Assembly: GCA_036478235.1 (NCBI GenBank)
Contig: JAZGDZ010000089.1
Span: forward strand, 1-64,000
Direction of reading: 5' to 3'
Length of the DNA stretch: 64,000 bases
From: JACZWZ01 sp036478235
GTDB lineage: Bacteria > Actinomycetota > Acidimicrobiia > Spongiisociales > UBA11373
This document shows, piece by piece, positions 49,889 to 58,532 of the stretch. The translations under genes were made by a program, and so were the position numbers. Position 1 is the first letter of the stretch. The number at the start of each line of letters is the position of its first letter. The notes beneath the pieces were generated by a model. It was not told the origin of the DNA, did not search any database, and worked only from the letters and a program-made list of their open reading frames with translations.

Positions 49889-50682
49889 CAGATACAACAC
49901 GACGCCCCTTTCCGGGCCACCAGAATCCGATCCCTGCCGGCGAGGTCCTGGCGGACCTCGCGGTCGAAGGCGAAGAAGAGGCCGTCGGCCGCCATCCCCT
50001 GGGTCTCCCCGATCTCGCAGATCACCCAACCCCCGATTCCCACCCACCAAGAGCCCTCGTCGGCGATCCGCTCCAGGATCTCGGTACCGGCCGGGCCCGA
50101 CACGAGCGCCACCCTGGGCTCGTGGTCCCGCACCTCGGCTGGAAGCTCGGCGAAATCCTTCTCGGCAACGTAGGGCGGATTTGCCACCGCCAGATCGATG
50201 CGTCCCATGAGCCGTTTCGGAAGCGGCTCGAACAGGTCACCGTGGAGGAAGGCCACGTCGAGTCCGGTGCGGGCGGCGTTCTCCTTGGCAAGCGCCAGGG
50301 CGTCCTCGCTGACATCGATCCCGTACACCTGCGCATCGGGAAAGGAATGCTTCAGGGCGAGGGCCAGCGCGCCCGAACCGGTTCCGAGATCGACGATCAC
50401 GGTGCCCGGTCCCGCCGCGCCGAGCGACGTCACCGCCTCCTCCCACACCCGTTCCGTCTCGGGACGGGGGATGAGAGCCCGCTCGTCTACGAGGAGGTCG
50501 ACCGGCCCGAACTGCACCGAGCCCTCGAGGTACTGCAGCGGTTCGCCCGCCAAGCGCCGTGCCGCCAGAGCATCGATGCGGGAAATCTCCGCTGGTGTCG
50601 GCGGCTCGAGCGTCAACGAGGCGTGGCCACGACCGGTTACGGCCATGGCCAGGCGCTGTCGCTCGTGGGAGGGAAGGGGCAT
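49888..50682 (-). CDS. prmC: Peptide chain release factor N5-glutamine methyltransferase
   Basis: PrmC methylates the glutamine of the GGQ motif in release factors RF1 and RF2. The 264-residue enzyme has the SAM motif IVDLGTGSGALALAL and the catalytic VANPPYV. The start at ATG 50682 is supported by the TACCCT box 6 nt upstream; a longer frame would add a non-homologous N-terminus. Its partner gene prfA is 8 kb away at 58531-59607, although these two are normally adjacent. Confidence 0.95.
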   Translation of the reverse strand: MPLPSHERQRLAMAVTGRGHASLTLEPPTPAEISRIDALAARRLAGEPLQYLEGSVQFGPVDLLVDERALIPRPETERVWEEAVTSLGAAGPGTVIVDLGTGSGALALALKHSFPDAQVYGIDVSEDALALAKENAARTGLDVAFLHGDLFEPLPKRLMGRIDLAVANPPYVAEKDFAELPAEVRDHEPRVALVSGPAGTEILERIADEGSWWVGIGGWVICEIGETQGMAADGLFFAFDREVRQDLAGRDRILVARKGASCCI

Positions 50683-50688
50683 GTCCGA

Positions 50689-50694
50689 AGGGTA
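50689..50694 (-). promoter_or_regulatory. -10-like box of prmC, probably leaderless
   Basis: TACCCT on the minus strand lies 6 nt before the ATG at 50682 and supports that start. prmC therefore has its own promoter after separation from prfA. Confidence 0.45.
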
Positions 50695-50818
50695 AGCCGC
50701 CCTGAGCGGACAAGCAGGTCGAGCCCGACGTGGCCCCTCCTCCGAAGTCAGGCGCGCCGCCGGCCGAGGCACCGACATGGCGGTACCGTGCCCACCCATC
50801 CGAGAGAGAGGAAAGTTC

Positions 50819-51187
50819 GTGGCAAACAAGATCGTTCACTTCGAGATCATGGGGTCCGACGGTGAGGCTCTCGCCGGGTTCTACCGCGAAGTCTTCGGAT
50901 GGGACCCCGAGCCGGTGGAGGGCACCGACGGCTATCACCTGGTCGGGGAGGAGGACACCGGAGTCGGCGGAGCCGTCGGTCAGGGAACCGAGGAGATGCA
51001 GTCCTACGTGACGATGTATCTCGGAGTCGACGACATAGACGAGCACCTGGCCAAGATCGAAGGCACCGGAGGAGCCACCGTCACGCCCAAGCAGGTGATC
51101 CCGGGGGTTGTCGCCTTTGCACTGTTCCGCGACCCCGCAGGCAACGTGATGGGCTTGGCCGAGAACGAGACGCCGCCGGCCGAGTAG
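50819..51187 (+). CDS. VOC (glyoxalase/dioxygenase) family protein
   Basis: A 122-residue protein with one vicinal-oxygen-chelate domain: VHFEIMGSDGEALAGFYREV at the N-terminus and ALFRDPAGNVMGLAE at the C-terminus. Such proteins bind metal and may act on glyoxal, antibiotics or aromatic compounds; the substrate is unknown. The GTG at 50819 has GAGAGAGGAAAG upstream. It is 4 nt before the S9 peptidase gene, so the two are co-transcribed. Confidence 0.85.
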   Translation: MANKIVHFEIMGSDGEALAGFYREVFGWDPEPVEGTDGYHLVGEEDTGVGGAVGQGTEEMQSYVTMYLGVDDIDEHLAKIEGTGGATVTPKQVIPGVVAFALFRDPAGNVMGLAENETPPAE

Positions 51188-51191
51188 TCGG

Positions 51192-53114
51192 ATGACGCAG
51201 ACGGCACCCTTCGGGTCGTGGGAGTCGCCGATCAGCGCGGCCGAGGTGACGCGCGCCGGCCTCCGCTTCGGCGACGTCCTCAGGGTGGACGGTGGCGACC
51301 TCTATTGGGTGGAGAGCCGCCCCGAGGAGGCCGGCCGGAGCGTGATCGTGCGCCGCAGCGCTGCACGGGTGGTAGACGACATCGGGCCCGACGACTTCAA
51401 CGCCCGGACGAGGGTCCACGAGTACGGGGGCGGTGCGTATGCGGTCGGCGACGGCGCGGTGTTCGCCACCCGATTCGAGGATCAGCGCCTGTACCGGATC
51501 GATCGTGAAGGTGATCCGATCGCCCTCACACCCGACCCGGACCCACCGGCCGGCCTCCGCTACGCCGATCTCGACATCGCCGATGGGTGGGTGGTCTGCG
51601 TGCGGGAGCATCACCGCGGTGACGGTGAGCCCCGCAACGAGCTCGTGCGGATCGACCTCACCGGCTCTTCACCCCCGGCCGTCATCGCCACCGGCCGGGA
51701 CTTCTACTCGTCGCCCCGGGTCTCACCCGACCGGGCCGCCCTGGCTTGGCTCGAGTGGGACCACCCCAACATGCCGTGGGACGGAACCGAATTGCGGGTC
51801 GCCCACTTCGACTCGACCGGGTCTCTCGGCGAGTCGACGCTCATCGCCGGCGGCGTCGAAGAGTCGGTCACCCAGCCGGAGTGGGCTCCGAACGGAACGC
51901 TCCACTACGTGTCGGACCGCACCGGATGGTGGAACCTCTACCGCCACGGCCCATCCCAGGACGGGGCCGTGCTGCCGATGAACGCCGAGTTCGGGCTGCC
52001 GGGATGGGTCTTCGCCACACGCCGCTACTGCTTCCTCGACGACGGAACCTTGTTGGCCGCCCATTCCTCGCCAGACGGTGACCGACTGCTCGCCGTCGAG
52101 AGTGAGGAGGCGCGAACGATCGAGCTTCCCTTTCGGTCGCTCGGTTCGACGATGGCCTCGCGGGAACGCAGCCTGTACCTGCTGGCGGGCGGTCCCGGCT
52201 CCCCGACTGCGGTGATCGAGATCGATATCGACTCCGGCGCCCACCAGGTGCTGCGAAGCGCCGACACGGCGATCGACGAGCGGTTCGCCAGCATCCCCGA
52301 GGCGATCACGTTCGACACCCCGGACGGGAAGGCCCACGCCCTCTACTACCCGCCCACCAACCCGGAGTTCACCGGGCCCGAAGACGAGGCCCCACCCCTG
52401 ATCGTCGAGATCCACGGCGGACCCACCGGGCAGGCACGCACCCCCTTGAACCCCTCGTACCTGTTCTGGACCAGCCGCGGCTTCGGCATCGTCGACGTTG
52501 ATTACGGGGGGTCCTCGGGATACGGCCGCGAGTACCGCAACCGACTCCGCGGCAACTGGGGAGTGGTGGACGTGAGGGACTGTGCCCTCGCTGCTGCCCA
52601 CATCGCCTCGATCGGAAAGGCCGACCCCGATCGGCTCATCATCACCGGCGGCAGCGCCGGTGGGTACACCACCCTCCTCGCCCTGGCGCTACACGACGAG
52701 TTCGCCGCAGGCGCGTCGTGGTACGGCATCGCCAGCCTCGAGGCCCTCGCTCGGCACACCCACAAGTTCGAGGCCCGCTACCTCGACCGGCTCATTGGTC
52801 CCTACCCGGAGTCGAAGGCGATCTACACCGAGCGTTCCCCTCTCACGCACATCGACCGGATGAACACGCCGGTGATCCTGCTTCAAGGCCTCGACGACGA
52901 AGTCGTGCCGCCCGCACAGGCCGAGATGATGCGCGACGCACTCGTGGCTCGCGGCGTGCCGGTGGCATGCGTGATGTTCGAGGGCGAGGGCCACGGCTTC
53001 AGAGACGCCCGGAACCAGATCAGAGCGCTGGAGTCAGAGCTGTCCTTTTACAGCCAGGTGCTCGGCTTCGAGCCCGCCGGAGACATCGAGCCCGTCGCGG
53101 TGCAGGGGCTCTGA
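51192..53114 (+). CDS. Prolyl-oligopeptidase-family (S9) serine peptidase
   Basis: A 640-residue cytoplasmic peptidase. Residues 1 to about 370 form a beta-propeller with repeats such as VSPDRAALAWLEWDHP and PEWAPNGTLHYVSD. The C-terminal alpha/beta-hydrolase domain has the nucleophile Ser488 in GGSAGG, the aspartate in LQGLDDEVVPP and the histidine in GEGHGFR. It resembles acylaminoacyl-peptidase or dipeptidyl-peptidase relatives. It has no signal peptide. A strong hairpin follows the stop codon. Confidence 0.93.
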   Translation: MTQTAPFGSWESPISAAEVTRAGLRFGDVLRVDGGDLYWVESRPEEAGRSVIVRRSAARVVDDIGPDDFNARTRVHEYGGGAYAVGDGAVFATRFEDQRLYRIDREGDPIALTPDPDPPAGLRYADLDIADGWVVCVREHHRGDGEPRNELVRIDLTGSSPPAVIATGRDFYSSPRVSPDRAALAWLEWDHPNMPWDGTELRVAHFDSTGSLGESTLIAGGVEESVTQPEWAPNGTLHYVSDRTGWWNLYRHGPSQDGAVLPMNAEFGLPGWVFATRRYCFLDDGTLLAAHSSPDGDRLLAVESEEARTIELPFRSLGSTMASRERSLYLLAGGPGSPTAVIEIDIDSGAHQVLRSADTAIDERFASIPEAITFDTPDGKAHALYYPPTNPEFTGPEDEAPPLIVEIHGGPTGQARTPLNPSYLFWTSRGFGIVDVDYGGSSGYGREYRNRLRGNWGVVDVRDCALAAAHIASIGKADPDRLIITGGSAGGYTTLLALALHDEFAAGASWYGIASLEALARHTHKFEARYLDRLIGPYPESKAIYTERSPLTHIDRMNTPVILLQGLDDEVVPPAQAEMMRDALVARGVPVACVMFEGEGHGFRDARNQIRALESELSFYSQVLGFEPAGDIEPVAVQGL

Positions 53115-53123
53115 CGCGCAGCC

Positions 53124-53148
53124 CCGGCCCGGCTCCAAACCGGGCCGG
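53124..53148. terminator. Bidirectional terminator hairpin
   Basis: A perfect 9-bp stem CCGGCCCGG / CCGGGCCGG with 7-nt loop CTCCAAA lies 10 nt after the S9 peptidase stop and 14 nt from the cupredoxin stop on the other strand. Confidence 0.8.
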
Positions 53149-53161
53149 AGTCAACGCCCGC

Positions 53162-55099
53162 TCACCCGGAGGTAACCGTCGCCTCCATCCCCGCTTCACG
53201 GTGGCCGGGAATGTTGCAGAAGAAGCTCGCGGCCGGCGTTCCTTCCGGCACGACGAACGTGATCTCGGCGAACTCCCCCGGCGCCGCCTCGACCAACACT
53301 CCGTACTCGGTGATCTCGAGGTTGTGCACGACCGCCCCTTCGTTGCGGAGACGCAGCGTGACCTCGTCTCCCGGAGTCAGGTTCAACTCAGGCAAGTCGA
53401 AGGCGAACTCGGTGGCGACGACCTCGATGACGCCGTCTGTCACCTCGCTCTCTTCGGAACGTTCGCTCCCCGGCACCACCGGGAAGCCGTTCTGGAATCC
53501 CCACACCCAGAACATCTCGTTGGAAGTGTGCATCGCACCGGCCGTGTCGTATCCGGTGTCGATCGGACTCCAGACCCCCGTACTCACGTCGAAGCCGATG
53601 ACGGCGACGTCGACCGCGGCCGATCCGTTCGGTCCTCCGGCAGCATCAGGCGTCGGAATCCCCGGATAGGCGAAGTAGACGTCGTCGCCGAGACGATCGA
53701 TCTCGAAGGGGCTCGCCTCCATCTCCTTGGGCGGAGCAGCCCGCAGCAGGCCGCCGCGGTTGACCGTCGCCTCGAAGAATCCGGTGAGAGCCGTCTCCAC
53801 GTCGCCCCTTCTCACCGCGTCGGCGGCGTTGAAGCGGAGCGAGTTGAGGGCGCCGATGATGTCGCCCACCTCCCAGGTAGTGAGGCGGGTCACCCCGGCG
53901 AACGAACCGGTGGCTCCGTCGTACCCCTCCATCATCTCGACGAAGAGCCCGACCGCCCGGTCGCGATGATCCTCGTCGTCCAGCACCCGGGCCGATTCCA
54001 TGAGCCCGCGGATGGCCCGCGCCTGCTCGACCGGGCCATTTGGCTCGACGGCGGCGAGAGCGTCACCCAGGGTGGAGAGCCGGTCCAGTGCCCGGCTGCG
54101 CAGCGAGGCGTCCTCGGTGGAGGCGGCGAACCACACCATCGCCTGAGCGGCCTGGCTCATACCCAGGACGTCGCTCGGCTCGACCGCTTCCAGCAGCTCG
54201 AACAGTCCGTCCACTTCGGGGGCCAGCACGGCGAGATAGGCCGGGTCGCCGTAGACCCCGTTGAACGAGTCCGCCTGCTGCAACGTGAGCCGCAGGTCGG
54301 ACAAGGCAATCAGCATCTGGAACTGGTCCACATCCGCCGCGGTCCCTCCGCTGGGCGTCACCGTGGTGCCGTCGTACTGTGCTTCGGCGACAAAGAAGCC
54401 GTCCCCGGCCCGCAACTCGTCGAGGGCGAACCTCGCCTGGGCCTTGGCCTCGGCGAACAAGACAATGCCCTTGAAACGATCCATCGCTCCGAAGGAGTCG
54501 GTCGGGGCGCCCGCCCAACCCCCGTTGTTGAACAGCTTGGCCCACTCGAGCTCCTTGAGGATCGTCTGCGCCTGGGCCGAGGGAATCAATCGGGTGTCGA
54601 AGGCGTCCGGCGACCAGCGCCAGTTGGTGAAGTCCATGGGATCGCCGTTGAAAGCGTTGGCAAAGGTGGCATCACCCCCGGCATACACCGCCCGGATCAA
54701 GCCGGCGTTGGCCGGCATGACAACGTGCTCGCCCTCGTCGGGACCCTGGTCCACTGCGGCGACCATCTGCATGACCGCCTCCATCGGCGGCTCGAGCGGA
54801 ACACCCAGCCCGGCCATCATGACGACGCTGCCCAGGTTGTACCGGCTGTACCAGTATCCGTTCCAGGCCACTGCCTCGATGTCGTATCCGGAGAGACCGC
54901 CTCGGAAAGCGGCCACCTCGACGGCGACCGGGCCTGCCGGCGACGTGGTCGCCGCCGCGGTATCCGCCGGGGTTGTCGGCACTGTGGTCGATGACACGGC
55001 ATCCGTCCCATGCGACTCTGAGCATGCCGCCGCCACCAGTGCCAGAGCGGCGACCACCACGGCGAACCGCCGCACGGACCGGCCCTGTAATCCAATCAT
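53162..55099 (-). CDS. Large lipoprotein with C-terminal cupredoxin domain
   Basis: A 645-residue exported protein. The signal peptide ends in LVAAAC, and a Ser/Thr/Pro linker follows. Residues about 60-520 are an all-helical region rich in Ala and Asp that I do not recognise; it resembles low-similarity iron- or electron-transfer lipoproteins only in general. Residues about 550-645 are a cupredoxin with all type 1 copper ligands: His592 in VVHNLE, Cys628, His633 and Met638 in CNIPGHREAGM. It should carry electrons or copper outside the membrane. Start ATG 55099 has GAGGAGG upstream. Confidence 0.85.
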   Translation of the reverse strand: MIGLQGRSVRRFAVVVAALALVAAACSESHGTDAVSSTTVPTTPADTAAATTSPAGPVAVEVAAFRGGLSGYDIEAVAWNGYWYSRYNLGSVVMMAGLGVPLEPPMEAVMQMVAAVDQGPDEGEHVVMPANAGLIRAVYAGGDATFANAFNGDPMDFTNWRWSPDAFDTRLIPSAQAQTILKELEWAKLFNNGGWAGAPTDSFGAMDRFKGIVLFAEAKAQARFALDELRAGDGFFVAEAQYDGTTVTPSGGTAADVDQFQMLIALSDLRLTLQQADSFNGVYGDPAYLAVLAPEVDGLFELLEAVEPSDVLGMSQAAQAMVWFAASTEDASLRSRALDRLSTLGDALAAVEPNGPVEQARAIRGLMESARVLDDEDHRDRAVGLFVEMMEGYDGATGSFAGVTRLTTWEVGDIIGALNSLRFNAADAVRRGDVETALTGFFEATVNRGGLLRAAPPKEMEASPFEIDRLGDDVYFAYPGIPTPDAAGGPNGSAAVDVAVIGFDVSTGVWSPIDTGYDTAGAMHTSNEMFWVWGFQNGFPVVPGSERSEESEVTDGVIEVVATEFAFDLPELNLTPGDEVTLRLRNEGAVVHNLEITEYGVLVEAAPGEFAEITFVVPEGTPAASFFCNIPGHREAGMEATVTSG

Positions 55100-55279
55100 T
55101 TCTACCTCCTCGTGATTTCCTTCACAAGAACACGACCGGGATGCGGCACGCACGGGCCAAAAGTCCTTCGGTGTGTCGTAACTCCGACGTTGCAGGAGGC
55201 ACACCGACGGAAGTCCGTCAATCGGCGGCCGATGGCAGACCCTGCGCCCGCCCGCAATCCGCAACTCGCGGGCACTCCC

Positions 55280-55285
55280 TACAAT
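55280..55285 (+). promoter_or_regulatory. -10 box of the M16 peptidase gene
   Basis: TACAAT lies 49 nt before the GTG at 55335, which has GGGAGG (55323-55328) upstream. The 235-nt gap to the divergent cupredoxin gene also holds a TCGGTGTG/CACACCGA inverted repeat near 55165-55210 and no gene. Confidence 0.4.
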
Positions 55286-55334
55286 CCGGCGCCGCAGGTG
55301 GACGAGGTATCCACAACGACCCGGGAGGCGGCAG

Positions 55335-58280
55335 GTGGGGGCACGACGATCCAGCCGTGTTGCGGCCCTCACACTGGCGATGGTTCTCGTGGTGGCGGCT
55401 TGCACAGATTCCGACACGACGGCCACCACGACGATCGCCCCGACGACCACCGCCCCGACGACCACCGCCGCAACGGCCGGAACTGCTACAACCACCACGA
55501 CCACCCGGCCTCCCCCCGAACTCCCGACCTTCGCCGACGACGACGATGAGATCGATACCGACGAGGCAGTTCGGATCGGGGTGCTCGACAACGGGCTGAC
55601 CTACTACATCCGCGAGAACCGGGCTCCCGGCGGGCGGGCTCAGCTCCGGTTGGCGGTGCGAGCCGGATCGATCCAGGAGGCCGAAGATCAGCGCGGTGCC
55701 GCCCACTACCTCGAGCACATGATGTTCAACGGCACCGAGCGCTTCCCGGCCAACGAGCTGGTGCTCGTCCTGCAGCGCTTCGGAGCCGAGTTCGGCGCCG
55801 ACATCAACGCCTACACCTCGTACGAAGAGACGGTCTACGAGCTGGAGCTGCCCACCGACGACGCGGCAACGATCGCGGCGGGATTCGACGTCCTCTTCGA
55901 GTGGGCCACGGCCGTTGCCCTGGACCCTGCCGAGGTCGACCTGGAGCGGGGCGTGCTCGTCGAGGAATGGCGGTTGCGCGACCAGGGCTTCTGGGGCCGG
56001 TACTTCGTGGGCGTCACCGAACGGCTCCTGGCGGAGACCCCTTATGAGGATCACGAGCCTCTCGGCACCCCCGAGGAGGTGGCGGCGACCACCCCGGAGG
56101 GTTTGCGCCACTTCTTCGAGACCTGGTATCGGACCGACACGATGGCCATCGTGGCCGTCGGTGACTTCGACGCCGACGTGATCGAACAGCTCATCTTCGA
56201 GCGATTCAACGCCGTCGACGCGGCTACCGATCCCGAGCCGGTGCCGGAACCGGCGACGTCCGCAGCCGAGCGGCCGACCTTCTTCATCCTCACCGATCCC
56301 GAATTCCCCCAGGCATGGGCAGAGCTCAACTACCCGCTTCCCGTCATCCCCGGCCCGGGATCGGTGGGCTCGGTCCGGCAGTCGATGGCCCTCGACCTGG
56401 CCTGGGACATGATCGTCACCCGGCTTGCCGAGGAAACGCTGCGGGGCGACGTCCCGTTCTTCGACCCCTCATTCGCCGCCAACCCACTGGTGAGAGCACA
56501 ACGAACCCCCGGCCTGGCGGCGTTTGCGCATCCCGAGGATCTTGCGGTCACCACCGAGGCGCTGCTCGCCGAGGTGCAACGAGCCCGCGCCCACGGCTTC
56601 ACCGAGGGTGAGATGGAAAGAGCCATCGACGACATGCGGGGCGGTGTGGAGCTGGAGTTCGACGAGCGGGGTACCACCCAGGACGCCGCCTACGCCGGAC
56701 GATACGTCGAGCACTTCCTCGGAGACGTGCCCATCCCCTCTGCCGAGGACTGGCACGACCTCCGCCTCCGGCTCCTCGACGAGGTGACCGCCAATCAGGT
56801 GTGGGACACCTTTGCGGCGACAATCGCCTCGACGGCCCCGTTCGTCATCATCGTCGCCCCCGAGGCGTTGGCGGGACTGATACCCGACAAGGATGGGTTG
56901 GCGGAGATCGTGGAGCGGGTGGCCACCACCGACTATGAGCCGTTCACCGATGACGCCACAGCCCTCGAGACCCTGATGGAACGGCCCGACACGACCCTGG
57001 TGAACTCCAGAGGCCAGTTCTCGGACACCGGTCTCACCGAACTGACCCTCGCCAACGGATCCCGCGTCGTCTTCCTGGTGACCACGATCCGCGACGACGT
57101 GGTGGTGTTCAGAGCCTCCAGCCCGGGGGGATGGGCAACATTGCCCCCCGGCGATGTCGTCGAGGCTCAGATGATCTCGGACGTGGTGCTCAAGAGCGGG
57201 GTCGGCGACATCGACCAGGTCACCCTGGAGCGGACGCTGTCGGGGCTGATAGTTTCGCTCGCACCCTTCATCGACGAGGTGCACGAGGGCTTCTTCGGCG
57301 AGGCGGCCACCCAGGATCTGGAGACCCTGCTCCAACTGGTGCACCTGTACATGACCGAGCCGCGGTTCGAGCAGACCGCCCTCGACATTGCGATCGGCGA
57401 GACCCTCCCCTTCGCCGCCAATCCGGACCAGGTGCCGGATCTCGCCGTGTCCGCCGCCGTGGCCGAAGAGCGCTTCTCCGGTGACGCCCGGTTCGGCGTG
57501 CTCCCCACCGAGGATGACCTGACGACCTTCGACCTGGAACAGGCCGCTGAGCTCTTCGTCGATCGCTTCGACGATCCCGGCGACTTCGTGTTCGTCTTCG
57601 CCGGTGACTTCGATCAAGACGAGGTCGAGGATCTCGCCAGGCGCTACTTGGGATCGATCCCGGGGCCGGGAGACACCGAACCCTTCGTCAACGTGCGTCC
57701 CGACCCACCCGACGGAGTCATCGAGCGGGTCGTCGAGGCGGGAACGGGACAACTGGGAGGAGTCACCTTCCTGTTCAGCAACCCGATCACGCTCGACCCC
57801 GACACCCGGATCGAGATCGACCTCCTCGACCTCGTCATCCAGCAGCGTCTCACCGAGAGGATTCGCGAGGAGCTGTCGGCGTCGTACTCTCCGTTCGCCT
57901 TGGTCGAGTTGGTCGAGGAGCCCGAGCAGTCCGTCGAGTTCAGGATCCAGATCAGCGGCGATCCGGACGGGCTCGACGAGGTGGTCGAACAGACCTTGGC
58001 AGTGCTGGCCGACCTGCGTGACAACGGTCCCACCGAGGACGAGCTGGCGATCGCCGCCGAGCAGCTGCTGCGCGACTACGAGTTGGTCTCGAACGAGCTG
58101 CTCTCCCAGGCGATCGTCTTCAGCGCCGAGCACCCCGACGAGTTCCTCTCGGAGATCATCGCCCGCATCGATCGCACCTTCGATCCAACCCGACAGGACA
58201 TCCGTGACCTGGCGAGAGCGCTGCTCCCCGGGGACGATTACATCCTGGTGAAGCTGGTTCCGATCGGTTTCGAGGGATAG
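55335..58280 (+). CDS. M16 family zinc peptidase lipoprotein
   Basis: A 981-residue protein with a lipoprotein signal ending VVAAC and a Thr-rich linker, so it should act outside the membrane. The inverted zinc motif is HYLEH (His124, Glu127, His128) with a downstream glutamate in EETVYELELP. Two M16 halves follow: an active N-terminal half and a structural half around residues 500-900 (TYLLELTLANGSRVVFLVTT pattern region, then RLTERIREELSASYSPF). Secreted M16 lipoproteins of this length occur in many bacteria. The target is unknown. It runs into an intergenic repeat block. Confidence 0.9.
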   Translation: MGARRSSRVAALTLAMVLVVAACTDSDTTATTTIAPTTTAPTTTAATAGTATTTTTTRPPPELPTFADDDDEIDTDEAVRIGVLDNGLTYYIRENRAPGGRAQLRLAVRAGSIQEAEDQRGAAHYLEHMMFNGTERFPANELVLVLQRFGAEFGADINAYTSYEETVYELELPTDDAATIAAGFDVLFEWATAVALDPAEVDLERGVLVEEWRLRDQGFWGRYFVGVTERLLAETPYEDHEPLGTPEEVAATTPEGLRHFFETWYRTDTMAIVAVGDFDADVIEQLIFERFNAVDAATDPEPVPEPATSAAERPTFFILTDPEFPQAWAELNYPLPVIPGPGSVGSVRQSMALDLAWDMIVTRLAEETLRGDVPFFDPSFAANPLVRAQRTPGLAAFAHPEDLAVTTEALLAEVQRARAHGFTEGEMERAIDDMRGGVELEFDERGTTQDAAYAGRYVEHFLGDVPIPSAEDWHDLRLRLLDEVTANQVWDTFAATIASTAPFVIIVAPEALAGLIPDKDGLAEIVERVATTDYEPFTDDATALETLMERPDTTLVNSRGQFSDTGLTELTLANGSRVVFLVTTIRDDVVVFRASSPGGWATLPPGDVVEAQMISDVVLKSGVGDIDQVTLERTLSGLIVSLAPFIDEVHEGFFGEAATQDLETLLQLVHLYMTEPRFEQTALDIAIGETLPFAANPDQVPDLAVSAAVAEERFSGDARFGVLPTEDDLTTFDLEQAAELFVDRFDDPGDFVFVFAGDFDQDEVEDLARRYLGSIPGPGDTEPFVNVRPDPPDGVIERVVEAGTGQLGGVTFLFSNPITLDPDTRIEIDLLDLVIQQRLTERIREELSASYSPFALVELVEEPEQSVEFRIQISGDPDGLDEVVEQTLAVLADLRDNGPTEDELAIAAEQLLRDYELVSNELLSQAIVFSAEHPDEFLSEIIARIDRTFDPTRQDIRDLARALLPGDDYILVKLVPIGFEG

Positions 58281-58293
58281 GCGGCAGCCAAGA

Positions 58294-58532
58294 GATCGCC
58301 CGCCGAGCGCAGCGAGGCGATTGCCCTGAAACAGCGATCGGCTCCAAAGGAGCCGGGCAATCGGCTGCGCCGGGCAGAGCCTCAGCGATCGCCCGCCGAG
58401 CGCAGCGAGGCGATTGCCAGCTGCTGATCGCCCGCCGAGCGCAGCGAGGCGAATGCCAGCAACTGATCGCCCGCCGAGCGCAGCGAGGCGATTGCCAATG
58501 ATTGCGATCGACTCCGAGGGAGCCAAGCAATC
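58294..58532. repeat. 32-nt direct repeats with 39-nt period
   Basis: A unit of 32 nt starting GATCGCCCGCCGAGCG and ending GGCGAnTGCC occurs at 58294, 58387, 58426 and 58465; the last three are exactly 39 nt apart with 7-nt variable spacers. A second unit, CGATCGRCTCC...GGAGCC..GCAATC, occurs at 58336-58363 and 58505-58532 and forms a 6-bp hairpin at 58340-58354. The last copy covers the prfA stop codon. The 7-nt spacers are too short for CRISPR. Confidence 0.75.

Noticed and set aside
52718..54994. Long plus-strand open frame of 758 codons
   Set aside because: It overlaps the S9 peptidase end and runs opposite the cupredoxin gene; its translation shows no recognisable domain and both real genes have catalytic or metal motifs.
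58294..58532. Possible CRISPR array
   Set aside because: The spacers between repeats are only 7 nt and similar to one another, one interval is irregular, and no cas genes are present.
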